DNA from: Dryococelus australis
Lineage: Eukaryota > Arthropoda > Insecta > Phasmatodea > Phasmatidae
Assembly: GCA_029891345.1 (NCBI GenBank)
Contig: CM057002.1
Coordinates: forward strand, 22,616,795-22,680,794
DNA length: 64,000 nt
Direction: 5' to 3'
Positions 9,567 through 20,333 of the stretch are shown in pieces. A program made the position numbers and the translations under genes. Every line of letters starts with the position of its first letter. Within the stretch, counting starts at the first letter, position 1. A model generated the notes under the pieces. That model had not been told where the DNA came from, ran no database searches, and saw nothing but the letters and a program-made list of their open reading frames with translations.

Positions 9567-10927
9567 GAATAAAAGCATACTGTTCTCTCTTGGTCTTCAG
9601 CCACGTCAAAGTCTCGGACATCATCGACGATTAGCTGCGGCGGATACTGAAATCGTTATCCTCAGTACAGTACCTACTGTAACATAACATACCGACACTA
9701 GTAGGTTACCAAACTATCCCCTGAAGACAGCTGCGACTGCAGTCTTCGTCTGAATGCCAGTGAATTCTGTGACTTCTACGCAGCTGAAGTTTAAAAAATC
9801 ATATGGAGCTGGGAGCTGGCAATAGTATACCAAATTTCTTCACACAAATTTGGACCAAGAAAGTTAAATGGCTGTGAAGATGAAATCAATGAAATGTCAC
9901 ATGCTAGGCATATTTAAAAACAAAAGGATCGTGTTTTAACTTCAGTTAAACATTTTCTTAATCGGCCCGACTGGATTTCCTCCCCCCCCCCCCCTCTTAC
10001 GTTTCATAGGTTTATACAACTAAAATCACGTCCAGAAATAATCGCAAAACCGATTTTACTATGCTTCAGAATAGCGACAACCTCGTAGGAGGAAGAAATT
10101 GTTCTTGAACTAATTAACTGTATGAAGTGTTCGTTTAGGTATTCTGTTAGAAGTACAAATACGACAAAATAAAAAAAAGTGGATTTCAAATATCATGTAG
10201 AAAATATCTGTGGCAATTTAAATGGACAAGCACGCCACATTCGTCTTGGCCACCACTCTGTAATGTATTGCGAAACTGCTCATCGGCATTGTTCAAATTT
10301 GAAAATAAAAATTAGTATAAATAGAAATACAATCAGCGTAGTACAGCAAACAAATTTCGAAATGTGATGATTTTTTTAAATATATATTTTGAGGTTATGT
10401 GGCAAATTTTGCTTCGCAGAAAAATCAGATTGTCATGTTTCGTCAAATATTTTCATTTCAACTTTACTGTTTAACTAGAAAGTGAAATTCCGACAGTTTG
10501 AAAGGAGATTAACACCCTACTGCCCCGCTGACATCATGAATAATTTACATCGTCATTGACACGGTATTTAGATTATATATTAATCAGGCGGACACGCATT
10601 GATTCCGCTCTCAAACAAAACAACAGTTCAAAACTGCAACTGGAAGGGACAAGCCCTAAAACAGATGAACGAACAAAATGGAATAAGCGTATAACCACAA
10701 ATGAGCATTCATGTTAACACCGAGAGATATTACCTCCTATAGTATAAAACGGATAGCCAGCACATAATGGTAAGTATATTTACTGACGAATAATTTTTTA
10801 GCAAGGGAAGAATGCCGCAGATTGTTTCAAAGTGACGCAGGTAACAGTTATTTGTTGAATAAAATATATCAGTATGATTTTGAGTTAGGAGATAGGATTC
10901 TGATTCAGACTTCCTGCGCACACACAC
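9567..10927. other. Unassigned sequence
   Basis: No gene recognised. A C14 tract lies near 9980-9994. The sequence is AT-rich from 10000 on. Confidence 0.4.
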
Positions 10928-10938
10928 ATACATATGTA

Positions 10939-10988
<50 letters not shown>

Positions 10989-10999
10989 TACATATGTAT
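10928..10999. repeat. 72-bp perfect palindrome with (TA)n centre
   Basis: The block atacatatgtagac at the left is the exact reverse complement of gtctacatatgtat at the right, and everything between is alternating TA. The flanking match shows it is more than a plain microsatellite. Confidence 0.9.
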
Positions 11000-11008
11000 A
11001 GCTATGTA

Positions 11009-11147
11009 AGTAATAATAACAGTGTACGTATTTCACCAGATTTAAAAGTTACCGTCTAAGGCTACAATAAAATATATTATTGACTATTATTTCAAATGAG
11101 AGGGCTTCAAAAAGTTCTCTCTTCACTGTGAATAAATAGCCTATACT
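11009..11147 (-). mobile_element. TIR-A1 MITE, left-truncated
   Basis: Follows the reverse-oriented A1 core (an ATAACAGTGTACGTATTTCACC stretch, AAAGTTACCGTCTAAGGCT, a TTATTGACTATTATTTCA stretch) and ends at a decayed terminus ctgtgaataaatagcctata. The missing left end lies where the TA palindrome now stands. Confidence 0.75.
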
Positions 11148-11150
11148 CGC

Positions 11151-11397
11151 CTATAGGCTATTCACGGTAAAGTGAGCACTTTTGGTAGCCCTCTCATTTC
11201 GAATAATAATCAATAACTATCTTCTATTTTATATTTAGGCGTTAACTTCCGAGTGCAGTGGAATACACACACTGTGTTTATCACGCACATGGCAATATTT
11301 ATTTAAAAAGGAGGATTAAGGATTTAAAAAAATAGCGGAAAAGAAAAAGTAACTAGGGCCTCAAAAGTGATTACTTTACCGTGAACAGTCTATATAC
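11151..11397 (+). mobile_element. TIR-A1 MITE, complete
   Basis: Left end tataggctattcacggtaaa, right end taccgtgaacagtctatata. It is almost back to back with the truncated reverse copy ending at 11147. The core matches the A1 consensus, including GTTAACTTCCGAGTGCAGTG and AATATTTATTTAAAAAGGAG. Confidence 0.9.
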
Positions 11398-12163
11398 TGT
11401 GGCGATGGCGCAGGCGAGTCAGTGTGCGAGGGTTGTCGCCCCTGCAGCATACGCAACAGCAACACACACGGGCGATGTGAGGGTTGCAGAGCCGGCGACA
11501 GGCAGGGGGACCGAAGCCGTAAATCGAAGCCGAGCGAGGAGGGGAGTCTCCCGGACACGACACGAGTGAGACGTGCCGTCCAACACTCAACTGCAACTGC
11601 CAGGACGGTACGAGGGGGTGGAGTTCGCGTGACCCGCCGGGGTTAGTCCAGGGTTCCTCCCGTAATCAGGCACCCCTCACCACTCAGACAACGACCCAAC
11701 CAAGTGGCTCCCCCTTCAATGTTTTCACAGCGGGGGGACTTCCCATGGAGCGACTGAGAACCTCGTAAGTACACTCCGCTATACAACTTCGTCCCCAGCC
11801 CTGTAGGCTGAAACACGAGCTCTCCGGAGACATAACGAAACACAAAGCGAATGTAGTAATTAAGAACTACATTGCGGTATCAAGGTGTCGCGTACGGTAC
11901 GGAACACACGAATAAGCTGAAAATTGTAATGTAAATATTATTGTCTATTTATTTGCTGGCGGATGTAAACATCTACCCAAAATAATCAATTTAAATTTAA
12001 AAAAAACACTGTAAATAACTATTTATATTTCTGGTTTTAAAATTACTGATCACCAAATGCGATATCTGTTGACGGGAAAAATAAACACCTAGGCGACAAC
12101 TGCTAACTGGAAAAGTAAACTAGTGCTGTCTTGGTATCAACCAGTAACCACCCAACAATAACC
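11398..12163. other. GC-rich then AT-rich unassigned stretch
   Basis: 11398-11840 is GC-rich and CpG-containing, with a possible 3' splice site near 11730 (TGTTTTCACAG) followed 34 bp later by a GTAAGT. The 34-bp interval contains an ATG but matches nothing I know. The remainder to 12163 is AT-rich. Confidence 0.3.
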
Positions 12164-12402
12164 TATAAGCTGTTCACGGTAAAGTGAGCACTTTTGAGAC
12201 CCTAGTTACTTTTTCATTTCAGCTATTTTTTATCTTTAGCCACTATTTTAAAGAAATATTGCCATGTAATTAATAATCACATTGTGCAGATTCCACCGCA
12301 CTCCGAAGTTAACGCCCAAGGCTAAAATAATACATATTTATTGACTATTATCCCAAATTAGAGGACTTTCAAAAGTGCTCACTTTATCGTGAATAGCCTA
12401 TT
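12164..12402 (-). mobile_element. TIR-A1 MITE, complete
   Basis: Left end tataagctgttcacggtaaa, right end actttatcgtgaatagccta. Reverse-oriented core with ACTCCGAAGTTAACGCCCAA and a TTATTGACTATTATCCC stretch. Confidence 0.9.
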
Positions 12403-12815
12403 AAGAGACTGCTGCAACTAACATCTTGCGAATAATTCATCATAGTGTTTTACGTCAATTTACAGTACGTTTGCCCGCTTGAAAATATTTTAACTTACAG
12501 TCAGCAACTTGACAATAAATTTAGTATTTTCCTCATCACAACTTGTTGACGTAAGATTGAAAAATTCTCATGTTTCCGGGCTTCGGATCAAACCGAGATC
12601 CAGCAATACAAAACAACACGACGTGAATAAAAAACTACTATAACATCCTCGAACACTCCAAACTCACCAAGATCAGTATGTATCTTCTGTAAATGACGCT
12701 TTTCCAACACTCGCACAACGAAGATTGAAGCACATTTACCCATTATTCAACTCGAGTTACAATGCACTAGATGCTACTGCGCGGCATCGCAGTACCATAG
12801 AGAGACGAAGGAGAA

Positions 12816-12851
<36 letters not shown>

Positions 12852-12869
12852 CCCCATTCATCGTCACTT
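12403..12869. other. Unassigned sequence with (GT)n
   Basis: No gene recognised. A GT microsatellite of about 14 units lies at 12820-12848. Confidence 0.4.
12820..12848. repeat. (GT)n microsatellite
   Basis: Uninterrupted TG/GT alternation following acatg. Confidence 0.9.
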
Positions 12870-13215
12870 CACACATTTTCTGAAGTATTCCTCGTTATTC
12901 GTCAAGCTATTTGTCCGTCTCACGCAAACAAAGATTAACCAAGTCCAGAAAATTACACCAATGGGACAAATCACCCCATTCGTGCGCACTTAGTTGCATA
13001 ATATTTTGCATGAGAACTATTTTCATGAGAACTATTTTGTTGCAAGGCATTGCAATCACACCTATTTTCTTTCTGTTTACATTCATATTAATTATAAATT
13101 TTATCTTATGATTTATACACTAAGCATAAGTTAAAGTTCAATTATAACCAATAATTAGACATATTTAGGAAACATCTAAACATGTCATACGCATGGTAAT
13201 TTTTTTAAATATTTA
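12870..13215 (+). mobile_element. TIR-B element, ends decayed
   Basis: The B core is recognisable (a TTTTCTGAAGTATTCCTCG stretch, CACGCAAACAAAGATTAACC, ATTCGTGCGCACTTAG, GCATGAGAACTATTTTC, ATATTTAGGAAACATCTAAA). It contains a private 16-bp tandem duplication of CATGAGAACTATTTT (about 13010-13040). Neither terminal repeat is clean. Confidence 0.7.
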
Positions 13216-13486
13216 ATTCGAAAACGCCCGTTTAGTCGCCTGGGATGCCAACATAAGGGCGAGATATTTACTGGGTTGTAATCTAGAGTAATGTTTGCAT
13301 GCATGCGATTCATTTAGTTCAAGGTTTGGTATAGCGATTAGAGTGCATAACGTGACCCGAAAGTATCTTACGTGTGCTACCGATGGCCTTAATAAACGAT
13401 CTTTGAAAGGAAGTTAAACCTATCCGTATCCCCTACATCTGCTTTCGTCTACATACTTGCGTTGCTGTTGGGCGGCAAAACACCGT

Positions 13487-13589
13487 ACTATATTCACGGT
13501 AAAGTGAGCACTTTTTAAGGCCCTCCCAAGGCATTAATCAAAATAGCAGTGCATTAAAAAGTGCTCATTTTACCGTGAATAAGCGTATA
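13487..13589. mobile_element. Minimal TIR-A MITE, 103 bp
   Basis: Both termini are well preserved (attcacggtaaagtgagcac and gtgctcattttaccgtgaat) but only about 40 bp lie between them, none of it clearly from the A1 or A2 cores. It looks like an internal-deletion derivative that is nearly terminal repeats alone. Confidence 0.85.
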
Positions 13590-13637
13590 GTCTAGTTCGG
13601 CGTTTATAGATTCAGCGAGCAAGTCATGTGTAGCAAA

Positions 13638-13862
13638 TTAAGTCTGCAAACAAACACGACTTCCCGGAACGACATAGGGTACTTGCGGGGCGCCGGCAAC
13701 AAAAATGTACCAAATTCCAGAGATTCGGAGAGTGTACACGCGACACAAACGAACGACTTTTTTTGTAGGAGACGTTTGCCCTGTAGTGTCTGGCTGAGCC
13801 GTAACTGGTGTTTGCAAGGTAGATAAGAAGCACATCAGGAGAAACGCTGTCACTATCTCCAT
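13638..13862 (-). CDS. Possible secreted-protein first exon (signal-peptide-like ORF)
   Basis: The minus-strand frame from the second Met (about 13862) reads MEIVTAFLLMCFLSTLQTPV then TAQ: a short n-region, an 11-12 residue hydrophobic core and an Ala-Gln that would suit signal peptidase. The frame runs 74 residues to a stop, with no recognised domain after the signal-like part and no strong splice donor (candidates such as CAA|GTACCC are weak). It lies on the same strand as, and about 5 kb upstream of, the semaphorin exon, but does not resemble the semaphorin N terminus I would expect. It may be chance. Confidence 0.15.
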   Translation of the reverse strand: MEIVTAFLLMCFLSTLQTPVTAQPDTTGQTSPTKKVVRLCRVYTLRISGIWYIFVAGAPQVPYVVPGSRVCLQT

Positions 13863-13899
13863 TTTAACGATGCAGAGCATTTGATTGCACTCTTAATAA

Positions 13900-15204
13900 T
13901 AGGAACTTAAAAGTGTTTTTTTTTTCTGTCCGCCGATATCCTCGAATAATTACGGGGAAAGTCGGCGAGGAGAACACGTACAATCTACATAATTTGGTGC
14001 GTAGACATGATTATGATATTTATAAATTTTCCTCCATGACTCCCATTTCTTAAACCTTCAGTTTTTTTTTATTTCAGGGCGAAAAAACATACGAGAAATA
14101 TTATTACATAATGGTTAGATGCTCTTACTATCAGCTGTATTATAGTAATAAAGAAAGAAATCAACTCGGCTTTCCTTTAGATTACAAGTAAGAAAATATT
14201 ATATAAGACTCGAATGTATCCTAGCGCCTTCGTTGTCCAAACAAATATATAGTGGATTCACAAGACGTTACGATGGAATAGCATTCCACACTGGAGTAAG
14301 AAGACATGGGCAATCCAAGAAATAGGCCTACAAAACACACACAATTATATAGTGGTAATATTTTACCATTTTTTATTTATCGGACATAGTTGCGGGTAAT
14401 TTTGAGGTTCTCTACAGCTCAAAGAACTGAGAATCGTATTTTCTAAAAATCTATTAAACCAAATATTTATTAAAAAGAGTGGACCTAGTTGTATCCATCA
14501 AATAAGAACCATTAAATAGTATTTTAATATGAGAAAAAAACCTCGTGTGTAGTATTATTTTTATGTTATTTAACTTACCCTTCAGAAAATTTGCAACATC
14601 AGGATTAATGAGTTACTCGGTTTCGTACGACCAAGGAAAAAGTTCGTGATGAAAATACACACTGCGTGTACATAATAAACACTGTACGGAATACAATATA
14701 AGTACAGAATACAACTGTCTGTACAGAATACACACTGTACAGAACACTACGCCTGCCATTCTGATGTCTGTCAGTAATGCTCCAGCTATCGCAGCGAACA
14801 TCACTCGTTACCAACCAAATTACAGGTGACGCAAAACTTTTGATGTGTGCACATTTTAAGTCACTACCAATTAAGTGACCGGAAAAAGTAAACTGACCGC
14901 GCTGTAAATTATGAATGAAAATCGAAAAATTAATTTTTTAGGGTTGCTGAGTACTTAGGTTCAAAAAAAAAAGTTGGCGGGATCCGGTTCAGTAATATCC
15001 ATAGCGATAGGGACACAAACATGCAAAATACGAAGGCGGTTTCTTCACACTTTTCGAATCAAGCATTTAAAAATAAAACACCACATATGTATGGACGTGT
15101 TTCCTTGTCTTCTAAATATGCCGTGTGTCTCAACTGTTTTGTTATCTTATTAACAAAAAAAGTTCCATATCTTTGATTAAATTGAAAGTTTACTTATATT
15201 CTGC
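13900..15204. other. Unassigned AT-rich sequence
   Basis: No gene recognised. 14640-14760 has several short repeats of GTACAGAATACA around acactgtac, a minor low-copy internal repetition. Confidence 0.4.
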
Positions 15205-15330
15205 TTGTAAATTATATTTCATTCAAAATATGAATAAAACAAAAAGAAAAAAGTGTATTGGTAACGCTTATTAAGAAATAGTTCTTATGCAAAATGTCAT
15301 TACACTGAACGTAATTTTCTGGACTAAATT
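15205..15330 (-). mobile_element. TIR-B fragment
   Basis: Reverse-oriented central part of B: a GTGTATTGGTAACGCTTATT stretch, AGAAATAGTTCTTATGCAAA and a TGTCATTACACTGA stretch. Both ends are missing. Confidence 0.6.
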
Positions 15331-15479
15331 CAGCCTGGCTTCAGAAATGCTGGAAGTCACCATGGATAGAGTATATTCTACAAAAATGCATGGAAGAGGA
15401 CTAAAAATGAAACGATTTCGGAAACCCAGGGAGGTCGGAGACAGCAGATAATAGACGAGGACGAAGTGCAAAGGAAGAT

Positions 15480-15740
15480 AAGAGCCGCGGTTGTCACCCA
15501 GCCGGGGTGGGTCGTACCAAGTTGAAGTGAGAAGGGGTGGGCGGCAGTTCCGGGCATCGCCAACCTCATTAGCGAGCTATCGGCTCACAAAGCTAATGGA
15601 TTTACGCTTAATTAATGCGCGGGGCGGGCCGGTTCGTCGCTCTCCCGCGGCAGCGCCCGTCCGCGAGGCCAAGTGCACACTCAAGAGCACACTCCCCCGC
15701 TCCTAGACCTCCTCGCGCGCACTTGGCACACTTCATCCTC
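15480..15740. promoter_or_regulatory. CpG-rich segment with clustered TAAT sites
   Basis: GC-rich, CpG-containing sequence with CTCATTAGCGAG, AAAGCTAATGG and CTTAATTAATGCG close together (about 15566-15620). These are homeodomain-type TAAT cores in otherwise complex, non-repetitive DNA. A conserved enhancer or an unrecognised promoter/exon would both fit. The call rests on composition and motif density only. Confidence 0.25.
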
Positions 15741-15824
15741 TCCCACAACATTGCGACGACCTGCGTCTTTAATAATTCACGAGGATCTGCGGTACAGCTG
15801 TTAGGATGGCCGTCTAGTATACGT

Positions 15825-15842
15825 AACCTCCCCCCCCCCCCC
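15825..15842. repeat. Poly-C tract
   Basis: Homopolymer C run of about 13, one of many C/G homopolymers in the window (also near 9980, 18091, 21662, 51185, 53925, 55585 and 60390). Confidence 0.8.
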
Positions 15843-16669
15843 GCGGGGCCCTCCTATTCAAAATGTCGGCCTGCAACCACAGAAGAGTGCGGACAAGACT
15901 AGAAAGTTTCTGTGAACAGACACATTTAATTTTAATTTTGTCGGCCTCTCTTTCTCTCTATCCTCTTACTGTGAATTGTTCATGTGCTGTTATACTCTAA
16001 TGTAATATTTATATTGGTGTAGACCACGGTTTTAAAGAGCATATATTAAAAAGAATTAAATTACTAGTTTACAATAAGTTATAAATAGGCTAGTTATTAC
16101 AAAGTGAAGTACTGACCTACCAAAGCGCCAATGAACGTGAAGCAGGGAGTGAATGAAACGACGGGGTAAATTGGGAGTACTCGGAGAAAAACCTGCAGCA
16201 GGCTTTACCCAGCTATAAATTTGACTCAGTTCGCCGTAGTGCGGGGCGAATTTTCTAAACACAAACTGCACCATCGACCAACCCCCCCCCCTTTTTTTTT
16301 CCAATGAAAATACAGTAACTCGCACGGGTTAGGCACTGTTGATAAACGACAGTCGAACAGACACGTTATGTCACTAAATACGAAATAACTAATTTTCTCC
16401 AAAGTCCATCGCGCAAGCCCATGTTTGAGGATATTTCCATAAATGTTTTAAGACTCGCTCACAAATACGCATAATGTCCGCTAATTCGTACCCACCCTCT
16501 AAGCCGCTCACTTATGCACAAAACAAATGCGATAAAAAAACTAGGGACCCTGGAAAAAAAATCTAAAAATCGAAGAGAAAAGAATAAAACTCCCAACGAG
16601 AACTAAAAACCGAAAACGTTCAGCGGCTTCTAAAACAGCCTGAACAATGGATCGAACGAATAATGAAAT
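15843..16669. other. Unassigned sequence
   Basis: 16135-16200 weakly resembles the reverse of the SINE body (a GGAGTACTCGGAGAAAAACC stretch) but has no tRNA head, so it is not called. Nothing else recognised. Confidence 0.35.
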
Positions 16670-17068
16670 ACTGCATAAATCAACCTTCGGAAAAAAATTA
16701 ACGGTTCCTACCTGCATATATTTTAATGGGCGTACTGAGTGACATATGCCCAGTAAAGTTGGTAACGACGGAGGGAAAGTACTTCCTTATCTTAACGTCG
16801 AATAGATTTTTGTTTGTGAACCATTTGTGATAGATTAAATTATTTATTTCGCTTTATGTTTTTTTTTTATTGCATCTAAGTGTAAAAATTAGTCGATTGG
16901 TAAATATTCACTTTTCTAATAATTTCACAGTTTTGCTTGATCGACGCATGAATATAAAGTAATGAGTTCCATGCCAGAGTTAATTTTACGTATGTCGGAA
17001 CGTGCATACATGTAGGTCTTAAAGCAGGGCTTTCGAAATGTCTTAGTTTACCGTGAACAGCCTATAAC
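16670..17068 (+). mobile_element. TIR-A2 MITE, left terminus lost
   Basis: Enters the A2 core at aaatcaaccttcgg and follows it throughout: GGGCGTACTGAGTGACATAT, a CAGTAAAGTTGGTAACGACG stretch, CATTTGTGATAGATTAAATT, a TTGCTTGATCGACGCATGAA stretch, ending with taccgtgaacagcctata. About 25 bp of the left terminal repeat is missing. Confidence 0.85.
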
Positions 17069-17399
17069 ATTTTTTTTTTTTTACACTGCGACCAGTTGGG
17101 ATGAATACGCAAATATAGCGAATGATAAACAATCGCGCGAACCATGAGGCCAAACACGTTGACTAACTTACTCTTTCGGTTATATCACGCGATAAAAATA
17201 AATTAATTGCATGTCAAACAGATATACGGCAGGAGACAGCAAGGGAAGAGAACTGCCTATAACCATCTTGGTGGTTGGAAACTAGTTTCGATGTAAATAA
17301 GTTACGTTGATTTTATTATAATCCAAACCGATAGCAGACATCCGTCTCCGGTAAATTACCCGCCCGGACCGATAGCAAAAGCGCTCACGACGCGGTAGA
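17069..17399. other. Unassigned sequence
   Basis: Starts with a T13 run. Nothing recognised. Confidence 0.4.
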
Positions 17400-17429
17400 C
17401 GAACGACGACATTACAAAACGCGGAGATA

Positions 17430-17900
17430 CAAAGTTGCGATATGCTGAAGCGAGGCCATCAATTTGGCACGGGAGAGGCTAATTAAAATCGGCCGGCAGT
17501 TGCAGGATATCTGCCGACTCTTAAAAGTAATGAGTAGGTGATCAATCCTTTTTTTTTTTTTTTTCCTTCCTTCCGTCTTCGCGGACGTCAGAATCAAAGT
17601 CGAACGAAATACGAGAGGAAGAGTTGCCATCCACAGAAATTAGTCTCCTGTAGGAGCTGGCTGCTTATCATGCTAACGATGAAATTATAACCAAATTAAA
17701 ATTGATACTTCTTTTATCCGCCGAACCTAATTATAATGCTAGCTAATAAGAACTGGGCGGTTAGTTAGCTAGGCTGGGTCTCGCCCGACATGTTGAATTT
17801 TCCATCGATGTCCCGTATCTCCAATAAAATAAGTGGATATTTCTGTTTACAGCCAATTTACATTCCAAATATCCCTTCAAAAGTGGCCGCGAAATTTTTC
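17430..17900. promoter_or_regulatory. Candidate conserved non-coding segment rich in TAAT sites
   Basis: Complex, non-repetitive AT-rich DNA with GGCTAATTAAAATCGG, AAAGTAATGAG, CCTAATTATAATGC and GCTAGCTAATAAG, plus a palindrome-like TTAGTTAGCTAGGC. Such clustering fits a homeodomain-responsive enhancer. A T17 run at 17550 interrupts it. Confidence 0.2.
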
Positions 17901-18585
17901 CCACGCTTTTTCTGGTAGTAGTGACAAGGCAAGAATCGAACTATAATTTAAAAATTATACTGCACTAATTACGTTATAGTCACTAGAAAAAAGCTCTCAT
18001 CGGCATCATTCAAATCCAAGTACTATTGTACGCCTACTACTGCAGCACAGAAAATAAATACCAACAGCATTTAAATTTGTAGTAACCTCCCCCCCCCCCC
18101 CAAATATTTTTTTAACGTGCATCTTATATTACGTCAACGCTCATATTTTTTTGCCCAGGTTTGACGACCTTCTTTCTCACGAATACATCACTGCTAAGCC
18201 GAAGACTCCAAGATGCAGTTAAGGTTTGCTGGACTTTTTTTTTAAGTTGAGAATTTCCTTTCTAGGTTCAGTGCTGTGTGGCACGTTTCTTCTTCGCCCA
18301 CCTGTTGTGACATATAAACAACTACTTTTTTTTTTACGATAACTCTTTTTTTAATACATTGATTCTTGGCGTCACCACGACACCGAACTCATTATTATTT
18401 TTTTTAATTTGCAGCTGACGTAAGTATTTTTGAAGTAAAATTAATATAAAAAAATATGCACCTACAAATATTTAACTATTTGCCTTATTCTGTAGTACAA
18501 CATAAATACCGAGATACGTAACGTTCCTCGACACAAGGTCGAGTGCTTGCAGCCGGGGGGAGAAACTAGGAACGTTGCGATATTA
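17901..18585. other. Unassigned sequence with homopolymer runs
   Basis: Contains C12 near 18091 and T-runs near 18235, 18326 and 18398. No gene recognised. Confidence 0.4.
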
Positions 18586-18589
18586 CTGA

Positions 18590-19065
18590 TATGATGAAAT
18601 ATCGATATTTTTCTTTCGATATCCAATATTTTGCTGTCAACATTCTGCTTCGAAATTTATACTGCTATCAGTATATTTCATCCGATATTTTGCACATTTG
18701 TAATTAATTATTATAATGTATAATAGGACATTTTATAATGACTTTTGTTGCACAAAAATGCAGTATTTAGATTGTAATTAGCAGTGCACGTCTTGAGTAC
18801 ATTTTCTCACAAATGTAAAATTTTTTGATGTTTGTTAGAATTTATATTTTGTACCGTTATTATAAATGGATTTATTCATTTTAATATCTTATGAAATATC
18901 GATACTTCACGATACTGAAACACACAAGTGGGCCTAAATTAGTGTATTAATGGACATTTGGAAATATCGTTCAATATTCTGGGATATCGATCTTTTGTTC
19001 CGATAATAGCGGAATATCGATGGTTATATACAATACCGATATCGAAAGAAACATCGATAGAATTG
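18590..19065. promoter_or_regulatory. Cluster of CGATA / TATCGATA motifs
   Basis: About a dozen CGATA or TATCG cores in under 500 bp, including AAATATCGATATTT (18596), TTTCGATATCC (18617), GAAATATCGATACTTCACGATA (18892, here in two overlapping motifs), GGATATCGATC, GAATATCGATGG and CGATATCGAAAG (to 19050). TATCGATA is the DREF-type core and clustered CGATA is the BEAF-32 boundary motif in Drosophila. Use of these motifs in this species is inference, and a degenerate local repeat could produce the same pattern. Confidence 0.3.
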
Positions 19066-19070
19066 GATTT

Positions 19071-19583
19071 CGCGACGTCCCTAGGAGACACTCGCAAGGA
19101 GATGACCCTACACGAGGGCGGAAAGAAGGGAATACTTGGCCCTGAAGACGATGTGAAGGTGAATGAGGGGGAGGGGGGGTGCCAGCAATCCCCCTTCACG
19201 GAGTGTTGAGAGTGTTTGAGGCGGAGGGGGGGGGGGGTACAACTTGGTGCAGCGGCCTCAAGACCTGTCGCGACGAAGGCAGACAGAGCCGCTTTATCGC
19301 GGCACATTCATCAAGCAGAATCCAGCCATTTGTCCTGAGCGGAGCCCACGACTGCCTGCAGATAACATACATACATCCCTGCCTTCATCCCCGCCATTCC
19401 TTACAACCGCCACGGCAATAATTACACCGCAGCAGCGCGCTATCTGTTAACTCTTTCTGCTGCTGGAGTACTGTTACATCTCGCCGCTGGCTGGAAGGCT
19501 CTTTTCGCTCCCTTCCTTCACGACCGTTCAGTATCCTTCCGCCAGTCCGCCGCATGGAAAGAGTCCCGCGTCCTCTGGAGCGG
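19071..19583. other. Unassigned, GC-rich in part
   Basis: Poly-G runs near 19170-19180 and 19226-19238. Frames are open in several registers because of composition. No gene recognised. Confidence 0.4.
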
Positions 19584-20174
19584 CGTTCCAAAACGTCACT
19601 CTGTGAGCAAATTTTTCTCTTCGGCTGTCCCGAAACACTTCCGAGTAAAAGTTTTACTCGCTCTTTGCAGTGTCCCGAAACTGCAGAGCAATTACTCTGA
19701 ACATATTGCCAGAGTACAACTATTACGCGCGCTATTTCAGGGAGTAACGGAACGTTAGCTGAAAATTGCGGGAAGTTTAATCAAAATTAAACAAACTGAA
19801 AGGAAACGTGGACATTCTGTTTACCGACACACACGGCAAAATTGCACATGTCGAGTGATATAATTCGTACTTTTTATTTATAAATTAACCTGTATAAAGG
19901 TTGCATTTTTAGAATTAATGTTTATGATTAACTTATGGAAATAAGAACTAATTATGTATATAACCATTTTTTTTTTTTTTTTCAGAAAAGAAAGAAGTTG
20001 AGGGAAGCGATATATATCTTTTTTGGAATTTACATTGGTTGCCTAGTCAGTATATATTTGTAAACACAGAATGCTGTTTATGCTCGATTCAAAACGAAGT
20101 TTCCTCTTGCTCGCCTCAGTTGTTACTCAAGGTTACTTTAACTTTACTCCACTCTCGGAGTAACGTTTTGGAAC
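19584..20174. mobile_element. Inverted-repeat element 'D', complete copy
   Basis: The left end gttccaaaacgtcactctg (from 19585) pairs with the right end ctcggagtaacgttttggaa (to 20173) as inverted repeats. The interior includes a near-palindrome CGAGTAAAAGTTTTACTCG, GTGGACATTCTG, an AACCTGTATAAAGGTTGC stretch and ATATATTTGTAAACACAG. The interior recurs at 52130-52890 and the right end at about 54217-54238, which supports a mobile element of about 590 bp. No coding capacity. Confidence 0.7.
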
Positions 20175-20205
20175 ACCACCAGGCGGAGACCGCTAAAGCC
20201 CGTTC

Positions 20206-20333
20206 TATAGTCTATTCACGGTTTGTTCACATTTTTTTAATTAAACCTTCGAAAAATCACCCCATGTATGACGTGTTTAGTTATTTCCTAAATATGGCAT
20301 ACTTCACAAGCGTTTTATACCTATGCTAACACA
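20206..20333 (-). mobile_element. TIR-B end fragment
   Basis: Begins tatagtctattcacggttt and follows the reverse B sequence: AAACCTTCGAAAAATCACCC, ATGTATGACGTGTTTAGTTA, an AAGCGTTTTATACC stretch, CTATGCTAAC. The rest of the element is absent. Confidence 0.8.

Noticed and set aside
11643-11843. Minus-strand ORF, and a faint U1 snRNA-like string (TACTTACGAGG)
   Set aside because: No Sm site, no stem-loop order matching U1, and the protein frame is unrecognised.
16135-16200. Additional SINE family 1 copy
   Set aside because: Only about 25 bp resemble the body. No tRNA head or tail.
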